Of a stretch of 64,000 nt of DNA, positions 51,756 through 62,000 are shown one piece after another. The notes under the pieces were generated by a model. That model was not told the DNA's origin, ran no database searches, and saw only the letters and a program-made list of their open reading frames with translations. Positions within the stretch are counted from its first letter, which is position 1, and the number at the start of each line of letters is the position of its first letter. Made by a program: the position numbers and the translations under genes. The DNA is from Pseudomonas nitroreducens (GTDB taxonomy: Bacteria > Pseudomonadota > Gammaproteobacteria > Pseudomonadales > Pseudomonadaceae). Location: assembly GCF_014204515.1 (NCBI RefSeq), contig NZ_JACHLI010000009.1, positions 168,737 through 232,736 on the forward strand, written 5' to 3'.

Positions 51756-52838
51756 CTAGCGACCGTACGCTTCGTACCGCTGGCGAACTTTCGATTTGCT
51801 ACTGGATAGTCGATTCATGCGGCCACAGGTCGGACACCAGCGGCCTGTGCGAATGTTGGCGAACGCGCTATGCCAGCTATGGCCACGGTGACAAATCCAA
51901 TGCAGCTTCTGCTTCACGTTGATGTACTGCGTCGACAGGCACTGACCGCCTCGCTCTGCTGCCATGGCATGCGCATCCTCAATGGTCAGTCGCTGAGAGA
52001 GCGTCATGCAGCGCTTGCACCAAGTACCTGCCAGTATGTGAGAGGCCTTGGCATTCCATTCATGCCCAAGCGTGCAGCGAAAGCGATAATACGCATTGGC
52101 ACCGGTATACGCCTCAGCCAGGCAAATTCCTCGGTGATTGGCCGCCGCTTCCTGTAGGCGTGCGAGTCCATCGGCTTGCCACTCATCTCGGTCGATAGGC
52201 CAATGCTTGCAGCGCGGACACCACCGGTTTGCGTTCAGGACAGAGGCGCCGCGCACCTGCCATTCATGTCCTTGGGCACAGCGAAATGCGTACTTCGCTG
52301 CCGCGCCCTGATACGTCGGTGATAGGCATTCGCCGCCATGGCGTTTTGCGGCTTGCTGCAGGCGTTTCAAGCCGTCAGGCAGCAGTTGAGTCTCCGACTG
52401 CTTGCGCCGGCCATTGGTGCAGATAGCGCAGCTGATGTAGCTCAGGGCAGAGCGCCCGCTTTGCGCCCAGGCGTGGCCCTGGGCGCAGTGGAACTGGTGA
52501 TTCATTTTCTCTCCCAGCCACTGCCTGCTGAGCAGGGTAACGCCAGCTTTCTTGGCCAGGCTGCGCATTTGCTGGATGAGCTGCTGATCCTTGCAGGGCC
52601 GGCATCCGGCCATCTTTGTTTGCGTCGTGAAGGGCTTGAGATAACGCCTGATCTCATGCCCCTTGCCGCAGCGAAAGAGGTAGGTCGCTTCAAATCCTTT
52701 CCATGGCCCGAGGCGTTCCATCCGGGCGCGCTGTGTCTCGGCCAATAGGTGCGCATAGCGAGAGTCTTCACCCTGTTCAGTGATCGAGAGACTGCTCTCA
52801 GGGAGGGGCGCTGCTTCGGTGGATGGATGGCGTGGCAT
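51756..52838 (-). CDS. Five-repeat zinc-ribbon protein
   Basis: A 360-residue protein made largely of five repeats, each with a CxxGHxW (or GHEI) half and a CxxC half. Examples are FRCAQGHEWQVRGASVLNANRWCPRC near residue 190 and FRCTLGHEWNAKASHILAGTWCKRC near 254. Between the ribbons recur segments of the type GGxCLSxxYxGAxxxYxF. Each repeat should hold one Zn. Similar repeats occur alone or fused to phage endonucleases; no nuclease motif is seen here. It lies opposite and upstream of the cdiA-like gene. Function is unknown, nucleic-acid binding is likely. Confidence 0.75.
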   Translation of the reverse strand: MPRHPSTEAAPLPESSLSITEQGEDSRYAHLLAETQRARMERLGPWKGFEATYLFRCGKGHEIRRYLKPFTTQTKMAGCRPCKDQQLIQQMRSLAKKAGVTLLSRQWLGEKMNHQFHCAQGHAWAQSGRSALSYISCAICTNGRRKQSETQLLPDGLKRLQQAAKRHGGECLSPTYQGAAAKYAFRCAQGHEWQVRGASVLNANRWCPRCKHWPIDRDEWQADGLARLQEAAANHRGICLAEAYTGANAYYRFRCTLGHEWNAKASHILAGTWCKRCMTLSQRLTIEDAHAMAAERGGQCLSTQYINVKQKLHWICHRGHSWHSAFANIRTGRWCPTCGRMNRLSSSKSKVRQRYEAYGR

Positions 52839-53029
52839 GTATCGATCTATATCGGATAGTTAAACCTAGCTTGGGTTTTTAACCGATTACGCGGAGCTTT
52901 AAGAGTCACGAAACCCTGCGTAGTAAATAAATAATTTACGCACACTTAATTGAGACAGTTCTTATTGTTGGGGCAATTGGCGATTACCTACGCTCGACAG
53001 GCCATTAATCACAATTGCGACCCTTCGAA

Positions 53030-56000
53030 ATGGACTTTCGTCACCCGTTGAACCAAGCCATTGCCAGTGTTCTGACTGGCATCCTGTTCCTTAATCCGAT
53101 TGTGGTAGCAGGGGCACAGTTGGCCGTCGATGCGGCGGCGGGTGGCAATACGCAGATTGGTGCAGCGGGTAATGGCGTACCCATCGTCAATATCGCTACC
53201 CCTAATGGCGCTGGGCTCTCGCACAACAAGTTCACCGACTACAACGTCGGCCAACAAGGCCTCATCCTCAACAACGCCACCGGTAAAACCCAGTCCACGC
53301 AGCTGGGCGGCATGATCATCGGTAACCCCAACCTCAAGGGGCAGGCTGCGCAGAAGATCCTCAATGAGGTCACCGGCTCTAATCCCTCGCACCTGCGGGG
53401 CTACACCGAGGTAGCTGGCCAGGCCGCGCATGTGATCGTGGCAAATCCACACGGCATCGCCTGTGCAGGCTGTGGAGTGATCAATACCCCGCGGGCCACG
53501 CTGACCACCGGCAAACCGATCATCAATGGCGGCCAGCTACAGGGCTATGACGTCAATGGCGGTCACATTGCCATCGAAGGCACTGGCCTCAACGCCAGCA
53601 ACGTCGACCGCTTCGAACTGATTACTCGCAGCGTGCAGCTCAATGCCGAGTTGCACGCCAATCAACTTGCCGTGGTGGCCGGGCGCAACCAGGTCGATGC
53701 CGAATCCCTGGCTGCCACCGCCAAGGCCGACGACGGCAGCGCCAAGCCGCAACTGGCCATCGACAGCTCCACGCTGGGTGGCATGTACGCCGGCGCCATC
53801 CGCCTGGTGGGCACCGAGCAGGGCGTGGGTGTGAAACTGGCCGGCAACATGGCCGCCAGCGCCGGCGATATCCAGATCGACGCCAACGGCCAACTCAGCC
53901 TGGCGCAGACCAGCGCCGCCGGCAGTCTGCGGGCCAGGGCACAGGACATCGCGCTGACCGGGCCGGCCTATGCCGGCAATACCGCCGAGCTGAGCGCCAA
54001 CGGCCAACTGAGCAACAGCCAGAGCCTCGCCGCTGGCCAGCGCGTCGCGCTCACTGCCGCGCAGGTCAGCAACAGCGGCATCGTCGAAGCCGGCGTCAAT
54101 CCGGACAGCAGCCGCAACGCCCAGGGCGATGTGGCGATCAACGCGCAGATCCTGCGCAACAGTGGCAGCGTGGTCGCCAGCCGAAACCTGGATGCCAATG
54201 CCAGCGCCGCCCTGGATAACCAGGGCGGCGCGCTCAAGGCGGCAGAAGCCCGCGTCAGCGCCGCGACACTGGACAACCGCCAGGGCCGCCTGCTCGCCAG
54301 TGGTCAGTTGAGCCTCAATGCCGCGCGCCTGGACAATCGCAACGGCCAGGCCGTCGCCAACCGCCTGCAAGTCAGCGGCGGCGTGCTGGACAACCGTCTC
54401 GGTCTGTTCTCCGCCGAGCAGTCGCTGGACTTCACCCTCGACAGCCTCGACAACAGCGGCAAGGGCACCCTGGTCAGCAATGGCACGCTGCAGGCTCGCG
54501 TGCAGCAGAAGCTCGACAACCAGGCCGACGGCCTGCTCTCGGCCAAGGGCGCGCTCGGCGTGCAGGCCGGCAATCTCGACAACCGTGGCGGGCTGGTGGT
54601 CGGCGATGCCGGCGTGACCCTCTCCGGTGCCAGTCTGAGTAACAGCGCACTGGGCGTGATCAGCAGCCTGGGCGAGCTGAAAATCGATGTCGGCCAGTTG
54701 GACAACAGCCAGGGCGGCACCCTCGACAGCGGCGCGGCACTGCGCCTGAACGCCAGCCAGGTGAACAACGCCAAGGGCAGTGTGACCGCCAAGGGCGACC
54801 TGCAGGCCAAGGCCGACAGTTTCAGCCAGCAGGGCGGCGAGCTGCTCGCCCAGGGCGCGCTGAATCTCGAAGCCGGGCAACTCGACAACCGCAACGGCGG
54901 ACTGGTCGCTGCTAATAATGGTGTCACCGTCAACGGCACTGACCTACTCAACCAGGGCGGCGAAATCTCCAGCCGCGCCAAGGTCGAGTTGCAGGCAGCC
55001 AGCCTGGAGAATGGCGGCGGCAAGGTCGTCGGCGACGCCGGTCTCAGTCTGCAGGTGCAACGTATCGCCAACCGTGCCGGCACCCTGGCTGGCCGCGATG
55101 GCCTGAGCGTCACCGGCCAGAGCCTGGACAACAGTCAGGGCGGCCTGCTCAGCAGCCAGAAGAGCCTCTGGTTGCAACTGGCTGGCGCACTCGACAACAG
55201 CGGTAACGGTGCACTGCTCAGCCAGGGAGTCCTGACCCTCAACGCCGGCAGCCTCGATAACCGCGGCGGCGCGATTTCCAGTGCTGGTCTGCTGTTCTCC
55301 CGTCTGGCCGGTGATCTCGACAACCGGGGCGGCAAGCTGCTCAGCGACGGCGCTATCGATCTGGGCGGCGCCAGCCTGAACAACGCTGGCGGTATCCTCA
55401 GCGCCGCCGGTGACATCAATCTGCAAGGTGCGAAGCTGGACAACAGCCAGAAAGGCCGCATCGTCACCGACGCTGCCATTCACCTTGCCACTGCCCAGTT
55501 GGATAACAGCCAGGGCGGCAGCCTGTCCGCGCGTGGCGTGATCGATGGCCGCGTCAGTGGTCTCGACCAGCACTCTGGCGGCCAACTGATCGGGCAGGGC
55601 GGCATCGACCTCGACCTGCAAGGCGGCGCGCTGAACAACGCCGGTGGCCTGCTCGGCAGCCCTGGCCAGCTGGTGCTGCGCAACGTTGCCAGCCTGGATA
55701 ACCAGGGCGGTGAAATCTCCAGCGACCGCACCTTCGCGCTGACCACCGGGACTCTGCTCAACCAGGGCGGCAAGATTCTCTCCGGCGACCGCCTGACTCT
55801 CACCAGTGGAGCGCTGAACAACAGCAATGCCGGGGTGCTCTCCGGAACCAATGGCCTCAGCGTCAGTGCCACCAGCCTCGATAACAGCCAGGGCGGCACC
55901 CTCGCCAGCCGGGGTGACCTGCTGGTGCGCAGCCAGGGCGCGCTGGACAACCACGACGACGGCGCATTGGTTGCCGGCGGCAAGCTCGACGTCGGCAGCG

Positions 56001-59000
56001 CCAGCCTGCACAACCAGGGTGGCCTGCTTTCCGCCACGGGCAATCTGCTGCTTATCACTGGCACTACAGACAACCGCGAAGGTCGCTTGCTCGCCCAAGG
56101 CAACCTCGATAGCACCACGGCCGATCTCGACAACCGCGACGGCGTGATCAGCGGTGCGCAAGGTCTCGAGCTCAGTGCCGGCAATGTCCTCAACGGCGCC
56201 AGCGCCGCCGGTAAACCCGGTGGCCTGATCACCAGCCAGGGCGCACTGACCCTGCACGGTGGAAAGCTGGAATCCACCAATGGCGGCGAAATTTCCGCCA
56301 AGGGCGATCTGCACCTGATCGTCGCCCAACTGATCCAGCGCCAGGCGGCGCTGATCGGCGAAGGCAAAGTGACGCTCGACCTGGGCAACGGTGCCCGGCG
56401 CGGAGACTTCGACAACCGTGGCGGCCTGCTCAGCGCGAGCGGTGCGTTGCAGATCAACGGTCTCGGCAACCTCGACAACCGTGGCGGGGAAATCTCCGCC
56501 AGCCAGGACTTCACCCTGACCGCCAGCGGCGACCTCGACAACCGCGACAGTGGTCGAATCATCAGCGCCGGCCAGCTCGAACTGAATGCTGGCGCCTTGC
56601 GCAACGCCAATCAGGGGCTGCTCTCCGGTTGGCAGGGGCTGGTGGTCAACGCCGACAGCCTGGACAACAGCAGCGGCGGCACAGTTTCCAGCCGCGACGG
56701 CGCGCTGAACCTGACCCTCAGTGGCGCGCTCGACAACCATGGCGAAGGCGCGCTGGTCAGCAAGGGCAACCTCAGCCTTGGCGCCGGCAGTCTGAACAAC
56801 GCTGGTGGCATCGTTTCCACCCAGGGCAATCTCGGCCTGAGCCTCGCCGGCGGCCTCGACAACAGTGCCGCCGGCTTGCTCAGCGCGCAGGGCAGCCTGA
56901 CCGGCAGAGCTGGGGCTGTGGATAACCGTGGCGGGCAGATCAGCGCCGCGAGTGTCGACTACGACGCCAGCAGCCTGAACAACAGCGGCGGCAGCCTCGT
57001 CAGCCAGGGGGCGCTGCGCCTGGGACTCCTCGGTGCGCTGCTCAATAATGGCGTCGGCTCCAAGCTCGCCAGTGGTGGCGCGCTGAACCTGAAAGTCGGC
57101 AACCTGGAAAACCGCGGCGGCCAGCTCGCCAGCCAGGGCCTGCTCAAGGTCCTCGCTGGGCGCTTCGACAACAGCCTCGGCGGCACCGTGGCCGCGCAGA
57201 ACGACCTCACCCTTGAACTAACCGCCGAGTTGCTCAACGACCAGGACGGGCTGCTCTTCAGCAAGGTCGGCCAGCTCAACGTCAGCGCCAACAGCATCGA
57301 CAACGCAGGCGGCACCCTGCAGGGACAGGGCAATACCACCCTCAAGGCCACGGGCGCCATCGGCAACCAGAACGGCCACATCATCAGCCAGAACGGCCAG
57401 CTCGACCTGGGCAGCGGCAGCCTCGACAACAGCGCAGAGGGCGTCATCAACGCCGCCAACGGCAACCTCAAGCTGGTCACCGGCCAGTTCAGCAACAACG
57501 CCGGCACCACCCAGGCCAAAGCCGTCAACATCACCGCCACGGGTGGCATCGACAACCGCAGCGGCCATCTCTCGGCGGTCAGCGGCGACAACCGCGTCAG
57601 CACCACCGACCTGAACAACCAGGGCGGCGGCCTGTATGCAGGCGGTCTGCTCTACCTGCGCGGCAACCAGTTGTTCAATGACGGCGCGGCCCTCGGCCTG
57701 GGTGGCAAGATCGGCGCCGGCAACCTCGACGCCAGCCTCACTGGCGCGCTGAACAACCAGTTCGGCCTGATCGAAAGCAGCGGCAACCTGACCCTAGGCG
57801 CGGTCAGCATCGACAGCCAGAACGGTCGTTTGCGCGCTCTCGGGAAAGCGGGTGCTACAGCGATCAAAACCACGCTGCTGGATAACCGCAACGGCGCTCT
57901 CGAAACCGCTAACGAGAACCTGAGTCTCACCGTCGACAACCTTCTCAATGAGGGCGGGAGAGTCTTTCATGTTGGGAACGGCACATTCGGGCTCAACGCA
58001 ACTGATATCACTCGTGCGGGCGGCAGCTTCATAACCACGGGCAGGTTCGATATCACCGCAGACAGCTGGACCAACAGCAGCGTCCTGCAAGCTGGCTGGC
58101 TGAGCCTCAATATCGGCCAGTTCAACCAGACTTCTGACGGAGCACTGCTGGCGAATCATTCCCTGACGGGACGTGGAGGCAACTGGAGCAACGATGGTCT
58201 TTTGGCCAGCGACGGTAGCCTCGATATCCAGCTAACCGGTACCTACAGCGGTGCAGGCCGTGTCACCAGCTTGGGTGACCTCCACCTCTCGGCGAATCAG
58301 CTCAACGTTAATCCTCGTGGCAGCATTACGGGTGGTCAGGACGTCACTCTTGCTGCCGCTAAATTGACCAACCTGGGGCGCATTACCGCCGCAGGTGACC
58401 TCATTGCCGGCACCGGTACGCTCAATAACTACGGCACCTTTGGTAGCGCTGGACAACTGCAAATCCAGACCGGCGATCTGCTCAATGACGGTCAGGCACA
58501 AGGTGCGCTGCTGTTCAGTGGCGCCGATATGATCCTGCGCGTGGACGGTACCCTGACTAACCGTCTGGCCGATGTTTATAGCTTGGGCGACCTGGATGTG
58601 GCGGCCAATGATGCCGCTGCCAGAACAGCCAAGATCGAGAACCTCACGGGCCATCTGGAAGCGGCTGGTGATCTGAGCCTATTGGGCACCAGCATCGTTA
58701 ACCGGAAAGATCAGTTCGCCATAGGCCAGAAATTGGTTTCGGGCTATATCACCGTCCGGTGCTATGACTGCGGCGGCGATCATTACAATGTCGATTACAT
58801 TCTTAAGGAATGGTACGAAGGCGGCATCGAAGAAAGCACTAGCGCATCCACCATCAGCGCGGGGCGCGACCTGACGCTGGCGGGTGACGACGTTCAGAAC
58901 ATTGGCGGGGTGATTTCTGCTGCACACAACATCGCCATCAATGCCCAGAACTTCCTCAACCAAGGGGTTGGTTCGGGCTCTGCCATCCGCACTCTCACCT

Positions 59001-62000
59001 TCGCGAGTGGCCGGATCACCGACGGTACCTTCGAGCGTTTCCTCGGCAATGTGGTGCTGCCGTACAACGCAGCTAACCATCCGGATCCGACCACCTTCTT
59101 CTACCTGGTCGGTGAGGACTTCAAAACCGGCACCATTACCCCCATCGAACTGCAGAACATCACGCTGCATGCCTACCAGGATGAAAACGGCAAGGTCTTC
59201 CGTCCGGATTACGTGCCGGATTGGGACTCCAACACCTACGATCCGAACAACGTCCGCACGGTCCCCGAAGAGCTATACCGCTATGGTTTAGTATCGGACA
59301 TCTTTGAATACCGTCCTGGTGGTGCGGTCTCCAATGCCGTAGTGCAGGCCGCTGGTGATATCAGCATCAATGCCTCGCAGCGCCTGGAAAACAGTGTGGT
59401 ACTACCGGGAATTCGCTACGAAGGCGGAGTCCCAAAACTGGCCGATACGACCGTCAGCGGCAAGACTCAGCCGATTGTGGTGGTACTCGATCGCAAACTA
59501 CCGCCTGAGCTTGCGCAACAGCAAGTCAACCCGATTTCACTGCCTGGCTTCAGTCTGCCTACTGGTAGCAATGGCCTGTTTCGTCTGAGCGCGGATGAAG
59601 GGAATAAGAGCGCAACTCAGGCCGTGGCCGGAGCGAACAGCTTTACGTTCACCGGCCAAAGCATTGGACCGAATCAACGCGAGCGCGCACTGAGTGGCGA
59701 CCTTACGCAGGTGAGCGATGTCTCTCTCACCTCTGGCGGCAACGCGCAGGATGCGGTAGGAGAGGGCAGCTTCGGCGTTGCGCGAGTCCAGGGAGTGCCC
59801 AGTAGTGCCTCTCCAAGCAACAGCCACAAGTATCTGATCGAGACCAACCCCGAGCTCACCAACCTCAAGAGCTTCCTGGGTTCTGATTACTTGCTCGGCC
59901 TGTTGGGTTATGACCCTGATCAGGCCCAGAAACGTCTGGGTGACGGCCTCTACGAACAGCGTCTGATCCGTGATGCTGTGGTGGCCCGTACCGGCCAGCG
60001 ATACATCGATGGCATGACCAGCGACGAAGCGCTGTTCAAGTACCTGATGGACAATGCCATCGCCTACAAGGACAGCCTCAAACTGAGTGTGGGGGTGGCG
60101 CTGACTGCAGAGCAGGTGGCCGCGCTCACTCATGACATCGTCTGGCTCGAAGAGGCCGAGGTAAACGGCGAGAAAGTGCTCGTTCCGGTTGTCTACCTGG
60201 CGCAGGCCAACAACCGACTGGCACCCAGCGGCGCGTTGATCATGGGCAGTGACGTCTCGCTGATCGCCGGCGGTGATCTCACCAATCAAGGCACTCTGCG
60301 TGCTAGTGGCGACTTATCCGTTACCGCCAAAAATATCCAGAATAGCGGTGCGATAGAGGCTAGTGGTCGTCTGGATCTGCTCGCCCAGGACAGCATAAAG
60401 AATGCTCAGGGCGGCATCATCAGTGGCCGCGACGTCAGTCTCAGCACGCTGACTGGGGATGTCATCAACGAGCGGAGTGTTGCCGTCCATGAAGGTGGTG
60501 TCGGTAGCCGGGGCTGGACTCAGAGCTTTGATGAGGGGGCTGCACGTATCGAGGCCGCCGGTAGTTTGAGCATCAATGCCGGACGAGATCTCAACAACAT
60601 CGGCGGCAGTATCACTAGCGGCAGCGATCTAGAGTTGTACGCCGGTCGTGACGTCAACCTACTTAGTGTCGAGTTGGAGAAAGAGCGCAGTAAAGGTCGT
60701 AATTACCAGCAGAGCACTTCTCAGTTGGGTAACGAAGTTAGCGCGGGTCGCGATCTGGACATCAATGCTGGGCGTGACCTCACGGCCATTGCCAGCCGCA
60801 TTGATGCCGCCCGCGATGCTGCGATCAATGCCGGGCGAAATGTCAGTCTGATCTCCGCCGCAGACGAGCAACACAGCTACGACAAGACCAAGAAGGTCAC
60901 TAAGCAAGAAGACCACGTTGAGCAGCAGTCCACCGCACTGAATGCCGGCGGCGATGTGCTCATCAGCGCGGGCGAAGACCTCACCCTCGTCAGCAGCAAG
61001 ATTGTCGCCGGCAACGAGGCTTACCTGGTTGCCGGCGACAAGATCAAAGTCCTCGCCGCTAACGACACTGACTACAGCCTCTACGATAAGAAGTCCAAAG
61101 GCTCGTGGGGTAGAAAGAAAACCCAGCATGACGAGGTTACCGACGTTGAGGCGGTCCGCAGCGAAATCCGCGCAGGTTCGGACATCACCCTGATCAGTGG
61201 CGGTGATCAGATCTACCAGGGCGCCAAGCTGGAAAGCGGCAATGACATCACCATTGTCAGCGGCGGTAGTGTGACCTTTGAGGCCGTCAAAGACCTGCAC
61301 CAGGAAAGCCACGCCAAGAGCGACAGCGACCTCTCCTGGAGCAAATCCAAGGGAGAAGGCAAGACCGACGAAACGCTGCGTCAAAGCGCGCTGCTAGCTC
61401 AGGGCGAGCTGACCATCCGAGCGGTTGAAGGCCTGAAGATCGATTACAAACACATCAACAAACAGTCCGTCAGCCAAGCCATCGATGCGATGGTCAAGGC
61501 CGATCCGAATCTTGCCTGGATCAAGGAGGCAGAAGCACGCGGTGATGTGGATTGGCGTGCAGTGAAGGAAATTCACGACTCCTACAGCTTCAGCAACTCC
61601 GGCATAGGGGCCGGCGCTCAGTTGGCAATTGCCATTGTAATGACTGCAGTGGTTGGGCCGGCGGCTATGGGAGCACTAACTACTGCTGGGGCTGGTACAG
61701 CGGTCGCCGCAGGGGGAGCCGCTGTCGCCGTGGGCGCCTCGACCAACGCCACCGTCAGTTTCGTCAACAACAAGGGCAACCTGGGTGACGTACTCAAGGA
61801 TACGACTTCCAGCGACGCGCTCAAGGGTTACGCCATTTCCGGCATCACTGCCGGGCTGACGGCAGATTACTTCGGCAAGTTAACTGGGACTTCGACCGAC
61901 TCAATTACCGGAAAGATCACCTTCACTGATCCGAACGTCACGCTTGGGTCGTTCCAGGGACTCAGTCAATTTGCGGCGAAGCAGGCGCTGCAGAACGGTA

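Noticed and set aside
51600..51809. 69-codon plus-strand ORF
   Set aside because: It lacks a ribosome-binding site and recognisable pattern; the opposite strand holds a possible remnant and the end of the zinc-ribbon gene.
53537..57618. Several large minus-strand frames opposite cdiA (for example 53537-54880, 54944-56740)
   Set aside because: They mirror the repetitive cdiA sequence and have no start signals or domains.
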